Shown: one piece after another, positions 55,929 through 64,000 of the stretch
How positions within the stretch are numbered: position 1 is the first letter of the stretch
Layout of the letters: each line of letters opens with the position of its first letter
From: Niastella vici
GTDB lineage: Bacteria; Bacteroidota; Bacteroidia; Chitinophagales; Chitinophagaceae
Assembly: GCF_002077945.1 (NCBI RefSeq)
Contig: NZ_LVYD01000002.1
Location: 372,001-436,000 of the forward strand
DNA length: 64,000 nucleotides
Reading direction: 5' to 3'
Program-made: the position numbers and the translations under genes
Notes under the pieces: generated by a model
Seen by the model: only the letters and a program-made list of their open reading frames with translations
Databases searched by the model: none
What the model was told of the DNA's origin: nothing

Positions 55929-56981
55929 TTAACTGGCGCTAACTATAATAGAGCTCTCACCTGTTCCAGCAGTATAAAGAACTCTAATATTTATTACATA
56001 CGATCTTCCTTTTACGAGGGGCAATTTGATCCTGGAATTTTTATTTGTGCCTGAATCATCGTCACCAGATAAATATTCTTTTTTAGAATTAACCAATTCA
56101 GAAATTACCATAACCGTATCCAGTTCACCTACAGTTTGAAACGTATATTTTCTGGTCGTTGGGGCTTTAAATATAAAATCGACCTGTTTGCCTGAACCAG
56201 CTTTAATTGGAACAGATTTGTTTAAAGCAAGCGGCACATAGCTTGATTTGGAAACCGGTGGATAAAATGCTTTAACACCTGTTTTATCATTTTTCGAGAT
56301 CACACCAGGCGGGAATACTCCGTTTTGATAAGATTCAGGTTTAACAATCAGTCCGGGGCCAAATTGATATTCCATGATCGATTTTGCATCCCAGGCAGAT
56401 CCAAGCACTTGATCCCTTGGTATTTTTTCAATTATATTGGAATCTATTTCGTTTTTTTTCCAATTATTCGGAGGGCCTGAAAATTCTTTATATACTGCGG
56501 CAGTATTCCATTCAATACCTGAAAAAGGGCTTTGATGTTCATGTTCAAAACCAATAGTATGACCAATTTCATGAATCGCCGTAGTCATGCCATAACTATC
56601 AGCTGAAAGGTCCCATCCAAAATTCATAGTTTTCTGGTCTTTAGAAATAGTCAATATATCACGGCCAACGGCAGACCAGGAGCCATCAGTATGATCAAAG
56701 CCAATTCTTACCATGGCATCATCGGCAGTATTTACTTCCCTAAAAGATATTCCAATACCTAAGGCCTTCCAGGTTTTAAAGGCTTTTCGAACCACATTCT
56801 GATCAGGTAGCGTACCCTTTTCAACAAACATATAAGTGATCTCGGTTCCATTTACCCATTTGGCAGCGCCTGCTAAAATAAATGAAGCCCGATGTGCACT
56901 TACAGAGGGGTCAAAATTTCTTACAACTTTAGGAAACTGCCTGCAAAGTTTCCGATGGTTGTTTTCAGCTTTCTTTGCCAT
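55929..56981 (-). CDS. matrixin/astacin-like zinc metallopeptidase with C-terminal PPC-like domain
   Basis: 350 residues. The metzincin zinc site HEIGHTIGFEH has ligands His137, His141 and His147 and catalytic Glu138; the Met-turn follows in KSIMEYQFG. The last ~95 residues form a PPC-like beta-sandwich (FIFKAPTTRKYTFQTVGELDTVMVIS, then GDDDSG). The N-terminus MAKKAENNHRKLCRQFP has no signal peptide and no propeptide, odd for this normally secreted family. It is preceded by a promoter with the same box as the SLOG and protease operons. Confidence 0.88.
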   Translation of the reverse strand: MAKKAENNHRKLCRQFPKVVRNFDPSVSAHRASFILAGAAKWVNGTEITYMFVEKGTLPDQNVVRKAFKTWKALGIGISFREVNTADDAMVRIGFDHTDGSWSAVGRDILTISKDQKTMNFGWDLSADSYGMTTAIHEIGHTIGFEHEHQSPFSGIEWNTAAVYKEFSGPPNNWKKNEIDSNIIEKIPRDQVLGSAWDAKSIMEYQFGPGLIVKPESYQNGVFPPGVISKNDKTGVKAFYPPVSKSSYVPLALNKSVPIKAGSGKQVDFIFKAPTTRKYTFQTVGELDTVMVISELVNSKKEYLSGDDDSGTNKNSRIKLPLVKGRSYVINIRVLYTAGTGESSIIVSAS

Positions 56982-57016
56982 ATATAAATGTTTTTATTTT
57001 TTAAAACAAGTTATAG

Positions 57017-57063
57017 TTACAAAGAATTACTATAAGTTAAAAGGGTGTTTTTCACGTATTTCT
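57017..57063 (-). promoter_or_regulatory. shared-box promoter C (metallopeptidase gene)
   Basis: On the minus strand ACGTGAAAAACACC is followed 14 bp later by TAATTCTTTG. The spacing is exactly 10 bp, one helical turn, shorter than in promoters A and B. The CCTATTGGCCTG leader is absent. Confidence 0.6.
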
Positions 57064-57242
57064 AAAAGTGAGCGTGAATTTTATTACCAGCTGGTTTCGT
57101 ATTTTAGACTTGTACCTCCAGAAAACCCGTTGGCGTATCCCTGGCATAAACCGTAGAAGAAAATCTGAATCGGGACGCGGGCTTTATTCTGTCAACGGAT
57201 AGTAGAAATTATGATCGCCATGAAATAGATTATTTTTGTATA

Positions 57243-58055
57243 ATGACGAACATTTCCCTCCTTCGTTACCGTACCAATAAGCCTGCTGCCAGGGCAAAAA
57301 TAATGCTGCAACAAAATCTGCTTACCTTTTTGCTTGCGGGTGAAAAAACGGTTCACTTTGCAGGCACACAGGTTACTGTACAACCTCACCAGTTTGTGAT
57401 GCTGGCCGCCGGTAATTGCCTCATGAGTGAAAAGATGGCTACAAAAAAAGGAGATTATCATAGCATTCTTTTTTTCTTTGACAGTAACCTGCTGGCTGAT
57501 TTTTTTACCCGCCATACTACATTACCCGGCCAACAAACTAATCAATCAACAACGCATCCATTCCTTCTGTTTGAAAAGGATGAGTATCTGGTAAATTTCA
57601 CTCATTCGCTTGACTGCCTGCTTAACGGAAACAATACAATACATCCCGAGATGCAAAAGGTAAAGCTGGAAGAACTATTCTTATATCTTGCGGCACAGTA
57701 TCCGGGAAAGATCCAGCAGATCAGAAAAATGAGCCCCGAAACAAACGAGGATCTGATAATTCGCCAGGCAGTTACCTCGCATTTAAACAGCAACATCACC
57801 GTAGAAGAACTTGCCTTTTTATGCAATATGAGCCTGTCGTCCTTTAAACGCAAATTCGCCCGCATTTATGGCAACAGCCCCAATAGATGGCTGTTGGAAA
57901 AAAGAATGGAAAGAGCTGCTAAATTGCTGCGTCACCATAACCGCAAAGCGAGCGAGATCTATTATGAATTTGGCTATGAAAATCTGTCGAGCTTTATTCA
58001 ATCCTTCAAGCAGATCTACGGCATAACACCCAAACAGTACCAGTTATCAAATTGA
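57243..58055 (+). CDS. AraC-family transcriptional regulator
   Basis: 270 residues. N-terminal sensor of the ExsA-like kind (FLLAGEKTVHFAGTQVTVQPHQFVMLAAG) and C-terminal tandem HTH (about 165-265: TVEELAFLCNMSLSSFKRKFARIYG, KASEIYYEFGYENLSSFIQSFKQIYGITPKQY). It precedes the DinB gene by 76 bp on the same strand. The ligand is unknown. Confidence 0.9.
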   Translation: MTNISLLRYRTNKPAARAKIMLQQNLLTFLLAGEKTVHFAGTQVTVQPHQFVMLAAGNCLMSEKMATKKGDYHSILFFFDSNLLADFFTRHTTLPGQQTNQSTTHPFLLFEKDEYLVNFTHSLDCLLNGNNTIHPEMQKVKLEELFLYLAAQYPGKIQQIRKMSPETNEDLIIRQAVTSHLNSNITVEELAFLCNMSLSSFKRKFARIYGNSPNRWLLEKRMERAAKLLRHHNRKASEIYYEFGYENLSSFIQSFKQIYGITPKQYQLSN

Positions 58056-58090
58056 ACGTTCAGCTACACTTTTTGAACGCCTGCCTGTTA

Positions 58091-58118
58091 TTTGCTGCCG
58101 TCTTCGCATCTACTTTTG
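58091..58118 (+). promoter_or_regulatory. promoter of the DinB-family gene
   Basis: TTTG (58091-58094) and TACTTTTG (58111-58118), 16 bp apart, fit the Bacteroidota -33/-7 pattern just upstream of the start at 58132. Confidence 0.55.
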
Positions 58119-58131
58119 AACAATAATTCAA

Positions 58132-58665
58132 ATGAAAAAGATCATGACAGCAGACAAAAAATATTTTTCAACGTTAGCCAATTACAATAGTTGGGCAAAC
58201 AATATTGCCATTGAATGGTTGAATCAAATTAATGACGGGCAATGGGAACAAGTCATCGTCAGCAGTTTCACCAGTATTAAACAAACCGCCATACATATTG
58301 CCAGCGCCGAAAAGATCTGGCTTGACTTCTGGAATCATATTCCTCAGCCAGTTTTTTTATCAGCCGAATTTAACGGCTCGAAGAATGATCTAATAGAGAT
58401 CTGGAAAAGTTCCTCAGCCGGTTTAAAAAACTTCATCTCAGCATATCCCGAAGAAAATTACCAGCAACAAGTGACTTTTAAATATCCGCGGGGTGGCGAA
58501 GGCAGTATGGAATTCTGGCAAACATTTTCTCACCTCATCAACCACTGTACCTACCACCGTGGGCAATTAGTAACCTTGTTACGCCAGGTTGGTTTCACCA
58601 AACTTTCTTCAACTGACCTGGCGACCTACTATCGCATGACTCAAAAAACAACAACATTAACCTGA
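58132..58665 (+). CDS. DinB/YfiT-family putative metalloenzyme
   Basis: 177-residue four-helix-bundle protein. The metal-site histidines sit in TAIHIASAEKIW and NHCTYHRGQL, the standard DinB triad. The family includes bacillithiol and mycothiol S-transferases, consistent with the YtxJ gene in this window; the substrate is not known. The Met five codons in is an alternative start. Its 3' end overlaps the convergent phosphatase remnant by 9 bp. Confidence 0.88.
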   Translation: MKKIMTADKKYFSTLANYNSWANNIAIEWLNQINDGQWEQVIVSSFTSIKQTAIHIASAEKIWLDFWNHIPQPVFLSAEFNGSKNDLIEIWKSSSAGLKNFISAYPEENYQQQVTFKYPRGGEGSMEFWQTFSHLINHCTYHRGQLVTLLRQVGFTKLSSTDLATYYRMTQKTTTLT

Positions 58666-58887
58666 TAACTTCTGCCTGAAATTTTCCTGGTACAATTCAG
58701 GCAAGGGGTCCGACTGCCAGAATTTTTTGGTATCGATATCCATAATAGTTAACCGTCCCGAATGGCCTGCACCGGTATCTACATTCAGGATATTCAATGC
58801 ACTTAAAGGTTTGTCGGTCCCCAATTTAGTCGTTGGCAACATTGCCTTGTAAGCACCGTGAATGTCGCCCATTACAAAGGTTCGCAT
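58657..58887 (-). pseudogene. metallophosphoesterase with internal deletion
   Basis: The frame opens with MRTFVMGDIHGAYKAM, the first metal motif of PrpA-type Ser/Thr phosphatases. It then passes directly to LSALNILNVDTGAGHSG and TIMDIDTKKFWQSDP, the end of such enzymes. About 150 residues holding the remaining metal and catalytic motifs are missing, so the 76-residue product cannot be active. Part of a decayed segment extending to 59.6 kb. Confidence 0.75.
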
Positions 58888-58907
58888 TTGCTTCAAAATA
58901 AGCGAAA

Positions 58908-59186
58908 TTATTCGTTTCTACGAGCCCCTCGATACTTTATTGCCGGTGTAAAAGTAAATATCATGTATCCCATAAAAAACCAGCATAACATGGAATAGAT
59001 ACCAGAGACGGTTGTCACCCATTGTTTCCCCAATACCAGCATGGTCAATATCATAAAAGGCAACCATAAGCCAGCCATCAATACAATGTATCGTTTCCAT
59101 CCGCTTAATACCGCTTTTACAGCTACGATGATCCCTATTACCAGCAGGCACAGGTTACTAAGGGGCCAGAAAAAATCCAGTATAAA
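58908..59186 (-). pseudogene. truncated membrane protein fragment
   Basis: About 85 codons encode two or three hydrophobic helices (LSNLCLLVIGIIVAVKAVL, YIVLMAGLWLPFMILTML, MLCWFFMGYMIFTF) and a charged tail. Upstream of about 59186 the frame continues, but its sequence is only the antisense of a hydrolase fragment. This is therefore the C-terminal part of a membrane protein cut by a deletion. Confidence 0.5.
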
Positions 59187-59609
59187 TGCTGGGATGAATG
59201 GAGAACCTATTTTGAAAGCAAGGGTTATCCAACGATCGCGCCGCCCTGGCCGCATAAAAATGATTCGCCGGAAACCCTTCGAAACAGCCATCCCAATACA
59301 GCAATAGCCTCAAACAGGCTTTCGGCATTAACTGATCACTTTGACAACACCGTTAGGCAACTTCCTGAAAAGCCCATATTGATTGGCCATTCAATTGGCG
59401 GGCTTATTGTTCAGCTTTTATTACAAAGGGGATTGGGCTCCTCGGGGGTTGCCATTCACTCTGTACCGCCTCAGGGTATCATTACTTTCAAATTCTCTTT
59501 TTTAAAAGCCGGCTGGGGACCGCTTGGCTTTTTTACCCCGGTAAAAAAATCATTTCTACTATCCTTTCGCCAATGGCAATACGCTTTCACCAATGGAATG
59601 GATTGCTAA
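59187..59609 (+). pseudogene. alpha/beta-hydrolase fragment
   Basis: An open frame without a start codon encodes CWDEWRTYFESKGY, APPWPHK and the nucleophile elbow ILIGHSIGGLIVQLLLQRG. It ends at 59609, after which QKEAYYLP continues in a shifted frame. The N-terminal strand with the oxyanion hole and the C-terminal histidine region are missing. A decayed esterase-like gene. Confidence 0.75.
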
Positions 59610-59725
59610 GCGCAGAAAGAAGCCTACTACCTACCCAATCGGGCTACCTTAAAAACGAAGAAGCGATAGCAGCGATAAATGGGGGATCATATTTCATATC
59701 AATGGAACCAAAATTGAATCATTTT

Positions 59726-60565
59726 TTATGAGGAAGCCTTTCTATACGCTGACGGAGTTACACCTTTCCCTTTTTGAAAAAAACGATTGAGATGACTTTT
59801 ATCGGTGAACCCAAATTCGCCGGCAATTTCATGTATCCGCATATTGCTGTGCTTTAGCCTGTTTTCAATTAGCTGCAGTTTATATTGGGCAATATATTCG
59901 CTGAGCGTTTTGCCCGTTTCGTTTTTAAAATACCGGCCTATGTACGTTTCAGCTGCCCCGAATACCCTGCTTAGATGGGCTGTTTTGAGCTTTTCGGGCT
60001 CATAAATATGCTGGTGTACAAATTGAATTATGCCGGCTGCTTTATCTTCCGTTTTTTCATTGATGGGAAGGGGAATCTGTTGTAACAGGTTGCGGCCCAC
60101 TACCGTCATTATAGATTGTATAAGCAATTGCATTAATTCCTGCGAATAAATATTTTTATTTCTGAATTCCGCCAACAGGCAATGCATCAAATGCCCGATG
60201 AAAGCATGTTCCTCCCTGTTTTTTAAAATACTGCCTGGCAGCCGGCTGGCATTTTCAAGGGTTTGTTCCAGGCGCCGCCAGAAAGCCGATGACAGGGTGT
60301 TGGAGTGAAAAAATACTTTATTGAAACGGATAAAGAAAAGCTGGGTTTTTGTAAGGAAGGTAAAACAGTGCGCATCTTCCGGCGCCAGCAGAAACAGGTT
60401 CCCCTGCTTATACTTAAAATTGCTGCCATTGATAGTTTGCGTTCCGGTCCCTGATACAATATAAACCAACTCAAAAAAACTAACACTGTGTTTACCACGC
60501 GGGCAAATAGCTGCAGGCTCCTTTAACACCAATTCAACCGGTTGAGCGAGATAATCCTTTTTCAT
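59726..60565 (-). CDS. AraC-family transcriptional regulator
   Basis: 279 residues from the ATG at 60563-60565. Cupin sensor (about 25-110: SFFELVYIVSGTGTQTINGS, NLFLLAPEDAHCF) and tandem HTH (about 175-275: AHLSRVFGAAETYIGRYFKNETG, RIHEIAGEFGFTDKSHLNRFFQKGKGVTPSAY). Divergent from the oxidoreductase gene, with TAGTnTnAAAA direct repeats between the two starts. It probably controls both. Longer starts exist but would place the repeats inside the coding region. Confidence 0.9.
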   Translation of the reverse strand: MKKDYLAQPVELVLKEPAAICPRGKHSVSFFELVYIVSGTGTQTINGSNFKYKQGNLFLLAPEDAHCFTFLTKTQLFFIRFNKVFFHSNTLSSAFWRRLEQTLENASRLPGSILKNREEHAFIGHLMHCLLAEFRNKNIYSQELMQLLIQSIMTVVGRNLLQQIPLPINEKTEDKAAGIIQFVHQHIYEPEKLKTAHLSRVFGAAETYIGRYFKNETGKTLSEYIAQYKLQLIENRLKHSNMRIHEIAGEFGFTDKSHLNRFFQKGKGVTPSAYRKASS

Positions 60566-60640
60566 AGTATGAAAATACTCTTTAATAGTGTAAAAATACC
60601 CCATTTTAAATAAACGAATGCTCAACTTTGTAGTGTAAAA
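60565..60640. promoter_or_regulatory. AraC-type direct repeats between divergent genes
   Basis: TAGTATGAAAATAC (60565) and TAGTGTAAAAATAC (60586) lie 21 bp apart, the usual phasing of AraC half-sites. A third copy TAGTGTAAAA (60631) is 12 bp before the oxidoreductase start codon. CAACTTTG (60623-60630) resembles a -7 box. Confidence 0.6.
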
Positions 60641-60651
60641 CAGATCAACAT

Positions 60652-61632
60652 ATGAAAGCAGCAATTTTGGAACAATTCAATCATCCGCTGACAATAAAAA
60701 ATTTAGAAATACCAACACCGCAACCTAATGAAGTTTTAGTAAAGGTTAAAGCCAGTGGGTTAAATCCATTGGATATAAAAATTCAACAGGGCGCAGCAGC
60801 ACATGCACAGGTAGCATTACCGGCTGTACCAGGAATAGATATGGCAGGCATTATTGAAAGACCCGGTGATAATGTTCGGTCTTTCAAAGCAGGAGATGAA
60901 GTTTTTGGGATGGCAGGCGGCATTGGTAAACTCCAGGGTACGCTGGCTGAATATGTTTCAGTCGACGCAGATCTACTTGCCCTGAAGCCGGCTAACCTGT
61001 CTTTTAAACAAGCGGCGGCGATCCCGCTTGTATTTATTACTGCCTGGCAGGCATTGGCCAACAAAGGCAAGGTAACGTTTGGCCAAACTGTTTTGGTTCA
61101 TGGTGGTGCAGGCGGCGTGGGCCACGTTGCAGTACAATTAGCTTTGGCAAAAGGAGCAGGGGTTTTTGCCACTGTTAGCCATAACAACAGGGAACTCATA
61201 GAAAGCTATGGTGCAATACCCATAGATTACACCAGGCTTTCGGTAGAACAATATGTAAACGAATATACTGACGGCCTGGGCTTTGATCTTGTACTGGATA
61301 CTATCGGCGGCAGCGTGCTTGATGACTCCTTCAAAGCGGTAAAGAGGAATACCGGTCATGTTGTAAGCATATTGGGCTGGGGTACGCATAGTCTGGCGCC
61401 ACTTTCATTTCGCAGCGCTACCTATTCGGGCGTCTTTACTTTGTACCCTTTGCTTTCAGGAGAAGAAAGGGCGTCTTATGGCAATATACTGAGAGAAGCA
61501 ACAAAACTTATAGAAGCAGGTAAACTGCGCCCTTTTGTGAGCAGTACCCACTACACACTGGAAACCGTAAATAATGCCTATGCCGATTTGGCGAATAAAT
61601 CCATTTCGGGTAAAATAGTTGTAGAAATTTAG
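60652..61632 (+). CDS. NADP-dependent quinone oxidoreductase-like protein (MDR superfamily)
   Basis: 326 residues. Zinc-free medium-chain reductase: GroES-like N-terminal domain (KVKASGLNPLDIKIQQG, PGIDMAGII) and Rossmann domain with VLVHGGAGGVGHVAVQLA. Such enzymes reduce quinones or enones with NADPH in the cytosol. Divergently arranged with its probable AraC regulator. Its stop codon is 1 bp from the convergent SBBP gene stop. Confidence 0.94.
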   Translation: MKAAILEQFNHPLTIKNLEIPTPQPNEVLVKVKASGLNPLDIKIQQGAAAHAQVALPAVPGIDMAGIIERPGDNVRSFKAGDEVFGMAGGIGKLQGTLAEYVSVDADLLALKPANLSFKQAAAIPLVFITAWQALANKGKVTFGQTVLVHGGAGGVGHVAVQLALAKGAGVFATVSHNNRELIESYGAIPIDYTRLSVEQYVNEYTDGLGFDLVLDTIGGSVLDDSFKAVKRNTGHVVSILGWGTHSLAPLSFRSATYSGVFTLYPLLSGEERASYGNILREATKLIEAGKLRPFVSSTHYTLETVNNAYADLANKSISGKIVVEI

Positions 61633-61633
61633 A

Positions 61634-63436
61634 TTATTTTACCACGCTTATCTTGCCTGTTTGGCTCCAGGTTGTGTTTGTTGATTTAACTGTGATGTGA
61701 TAGTAGTACATCCCATTCCCTATTGTTTCCACGTTGAGATCTGCGTTGTGGATGCCAGCTTGTTTGGCTGCATCTACAAGTGTTGTTATTTGCCTGCCCA
61801 TCATATCATAAACCTTTATACATACATGGGCATTCACCGGTAGCGCATAACTAATTTTCAGGTGTGTAGATACAGGGTTTGGGGCACAGAATACCTCGAT
61901 ATGATCAGGTTGCGCGTTGCCGGGTGCAAAAAATTGTCTTGCGGTAATAGCAGGCTCCGCTTCTTCTACCGGGCATTCGCCTATTTTGTCGCCGTGCCTG
62001 AGATGTTCTAAAACATCAGTTTTACTGATGCAAAGAGTCCTTTTCCCCTTATGACATACCATTACTTTGTCTTCTTTGGTACCGCAAACGGCCAGTGGCT
62101 GGGAATATTTGATGGTTACGGGATCCCCTGTAACATACACATTCGCTAAAGCATCCACGGCAATGGAATGAGCTACGGCGCCAAAACTCAGGTCTTCACT
62201 TCCTTTAGCCACCCACTGCTGCACTCCATTGGTATTGTATTTTACCGTGGTATAGTTAAGGTCGCTCTGCCCCGTTACATATACATTGTCAAAACCGTCA
62301 AGCGCAATAGCAAATGCACGATGGTCAAAATCGGTGCTGGTATACCTTGCCGCCCACTGCTGAACGCCATTTGCATCATATTTAACTGTGGCATAGTCTT
62401 CTTCGTCGGTCGTAAATCCGCTTTGTCCGGTTACATATACGTTTCCCATGCCATCCACGGCAAGAGCGGATGGCCTGGATACGATGTGCTGGCCAACAGG
62501 ACCATCATAGGTAGCTTCCCATTGCTGTACACCAGCTGTATTGTATTTAACTGTAAGGTAATTCGTTATTGAAAATTCTTCTCCTTCAAACTGAATGAAC
62601 CCTCTGATAGAACTTCCTGTTACGTAAATATTGCCGTTAATGTCGAGGGCTATATCTCTGGCCGCATCATCATTGTTAACCGGGCCGTTGTACCTGGTAA
62701 CCCATTGTTGGTTTCCGTTTGAATTATACCTGACCGTTGCAAAGTCATTACCGGTTCCAACGCCCTGACTAATTCCTGTTACAAACACATTACTATTATC
62801 GTCCACCGCCAGGGCAATTGCCGCATCAAAGCCATTTGACGGGCCATTATATCTCGCGACCCACTGTTGTACGCCAGTTGCATTGTACCTGATAGTGGCA
62901 TAGTCCATACCAGTTCCCGAACCTGCGCTTGGCCCTGTCACATATACGCTACCGGAAGCATCTACTGCTATACGCTTCGGGATACCATGGCTAATAAAAT
63001 TTGAAGAACCGTCTTCACCGTTTCCAGGGCCATTGTACCGCGTAACCCATTGCTGCACGCCATTTGCATTGTACATAATGGTCGCAAAATCCAACCCGGT
63101 TCCGCTGCCGGTACTTTCTCCTGTAACATACACATTGGCATTTTTGTCAATGGCCAGCGAAAATGCCTGATCAAGGCCATTGCCAGGACCGTTATAGCGC
63201 ACCATCCACTGCTGCACTCCATTAGCATTATATTTAACGGTAGCGTAGTCGCTTCCGGTTGCCGTGCCTGCTGTAAATCCTGTTACATAAACATTACCGT
63301 TGTCATCGACGGCTATATCGTTTCCGACAATATCTTTTGTCACCCATTCCTCTTTGAACTGAGCAAAACAAAGAACCGGGACCAGAAATATGAAAATAAT
63401 AAGCAACGACATCTTCAGAAATTCATTCTTTTTCAT
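61634..63436 (-). CDS. secreted SBBP beta-propeller protein with T9SS-type C-terminal domain
   Basis: 600 residues. Signal peptide (about 1-26, ending CFAQ), then about eight SBBP repeats (about 40-440) of the form NVYVTGxSxGxGTGxDYATVKYNxNGVQQW. Next comes a small Cys/His motif (MVCHKGKRTLCIS, HLRHGDKIGEC) often found in secreted Bacteroidota proteins, and a C-terminal sorting domain (PNPVSTHLKISYALP, VYDMMGRQI, GNGMYYYHITV, TGKISVVK). It should be exported and attached or released by the type IX system. The ligand is unknown. Confidence 0.92.
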   Translation of the reverse strand: MKKNEFLKMSLLIIFIFLVPVLCFAQFKEEWVTKDIVGNDIAVDDNGNVYVTGFTAGTATGSDYATVKYNANGVQQWMVRYNGPGNGLDQAFSLAIDKNANVYVTGESTGSGTGLDFATIMYNANGVQQWVTRYNGPGNGEDGSSNFISHGIPKRIAVDASGSVYVTGPSAGSGTGMDYATIRYNATGVQQWVARYNGPSNGFDAAIALAVDDNSNVFVTGISQGVGTGNDFATVRYNSNGNQQWVTRYNGPVNNDDAARDIALDINGNIYVTGSSIRGFIQFEGEEFSITNYLTVKYNTAGVQQWEATYDGPVGQHIVSRPSALAVDGMGNVYVTGQSGFTTDEEDYATVKYDANGVQQWAARYTSTDFDHRAFAIALDGFDNVYVTGQSDLNYTTVKYNTNGVQQWVAKGSEDLSFGAVAHSIAVDALANVYVTGDPVTIKYSQPLAVCGTKEDKVMVCHKGKRTLCISKTDVLEHLRHGDKIGECPVEEAEPAITARQFFAPGNAQPDHIEVFCAPNPVSTHLKISYALPVNAHVCIKVYDMMGRQITTLVDAAKQAGIHNADLNVETIGNGMYYYHITVKSTNTTWSQTGKISVVK

Positions 63437-63807
63437 AGCTTATATTTTTGTGATCAACTATTAAATACAAACATTTTAAGGATGCCCCGGGGTGGTTTTA
63501 AAATCCGTACACTTGTAGCATGTTCGTTAGGGAAAGATCTTTATAATAGAACCAGGAAACAGTGTAATTATATTTACAGGTTGGTCCTTGAGAATTCCGG
63601 GTCACAATAATTTCACGGGGAGTGCATTACGTGGTTACTTCACATTCAGGGATAGAATAGAAAGCTACGCCAATTCCAGCATAATACGTCAGAAACCTGA
63701 TATAGATCATAACGAAGGTCGATCTGCTTCTGATAACAACCTGATCATGAAATGTGGGCATGTGCAGCAGCGAAAAATGCAGCCATCAAATATAAACAAA
63801 CGCTTAC
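63437..63807. other. intergenic region upstream of the SBBP gene
   Basis: 371 bp with no supported gene; a 94-codon frame on the plus strand (63588-63872) has random-looking composition. The SBBP promoter should lie near 63440-63500, but I see no clear -33/-7 pair. Confidence 0.4.
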
Positions 63808-64000
63808 ATGAACGAAATCTTCCATTCGCCACTCCTTCAGGATCAGATTCAAAAACTGATATCGCTCATTGAATAGATTACGCAAATAGCCTTACTTTGC
63901 AAATCACTTTGCACTTCATTCAACAGATTACTTCATGCTCATTCAAACGCATTTGCACCTGCATACTTCCAATATCTCCAATTATCCGCCGAAGAACTAT
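63808..64000 (+). pseudogene. small gene start with in-frame TAG, cut by window edge
   Basis: MNEIFHSPLLQDQIQKLISLIE is followed by TAG (63874), and the same frame then continues with coherent-looking protein (FNRLLHAHSNAFAPAYFQYL) to the edge. CAG to TAG would explain it, giving a nonsense-interrupted helical protein. It could also be a 22-codon leader followed by another start. No family recognised. Confidence 0.3.

Noticed and set aside
57192..57515. 107-codon minus-strand frame over the AraC gene start
   Set aside because: Overlaps the well-supported regulator at 57243-58055 and lacks any motif.
63588..63872. 94-codon plus-strand frame upstream of the SBBP gene
   Set aside because: Random composition; conflicts with the more protein-like frame beginning at 63808.

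Overview
The window is from a member of the Bacteroidota, most likely the family Chitinophagaceae (a Chitinophaga or Niastella relative). The evidence is a SusC/SusD pair with DUF4959- and DUF4998-like partners, a T9SS-type C-terminal domain, a YtxJ bacilliredoxin, a PUR-alpha-like DUF3276 protein, BlaI/BlaR1 with a GldM-like tail, and promoters close to the Bacteroidota pattern TTTG...TAnnTTTG. No rRNA, tRNA or CRISPR array was seen.

Layout. 0-5.3 kb: truncated lon, DUF3276 gene, ABC exporter and a small ORF, all on the minus strand. 5.3-12.4 kb: mixed metabolic and unknown genes, namely a GH13 alpha-glucosidase, a flavin-reductase-like protein, a CBM9-like/beta-lactamase-fold fusion, a monooxygenase-like protein, and an LRR gene overlapping a DHFR-like gene. 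12.7-15.5 kb: an Fsr-like MFS exporter under a FadR-type GntR repressor with two matching palindromic operators. Just upstream lies a ~204-nt group IIC intron remnant, directly behind a terminator hairpin. 15.6-24.3 kb: a secreted glycosidase-like protein, BlaI/BlaR1 with palindromic operators, three unknown small genes and an S9 peptidase.

24.4-26.0 kb: a compact RiPP-like pair. A 58-codon peptide ending in a CPxCG motif lies 10 nt upstream of a DUF692/MNIO oxidase. Upstream of it is a ~190-bp element that ends in a terminator-like hairpin and recurs at 45.7 kb. 26-40.8 kb: thioesterase, endonuclease III, a four-gene SusCD-type locus without glycosidases, YtxJ, topoisomerase III, an AraC regulator and a DUF983 gene.

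40.9-57 kb is an accessory region. It holds a bactofilin-like/LRR/TPR protein, an R2K-type ATP-grasp, a 1.4-kb non-coding segment with an array of ~21-bp phased repeats, and a candidate conflict system. The candidate system comprises SLOG, patatin and TIR-TPR genes, then a membrane trypsin-like protease and an exported protein of unknown function. Two of its transcription units and a nearby matrixin-type metallopeptidase gene share a promoter box (ACGKGRAAAACACC) at helically phased distances from a -7-like element. This suggests one regulon and is the best candidate for an undescribed system.

57-64 kb: AraC regulators, DinB, a cluster of decayed gene fragments, a quinone-oxidoreductase-like enzyme divergent from its likely AraC regulator, an SBBP-repeat T9SS protein, and an apparent nonsense-interrupted ORF running off the window end.
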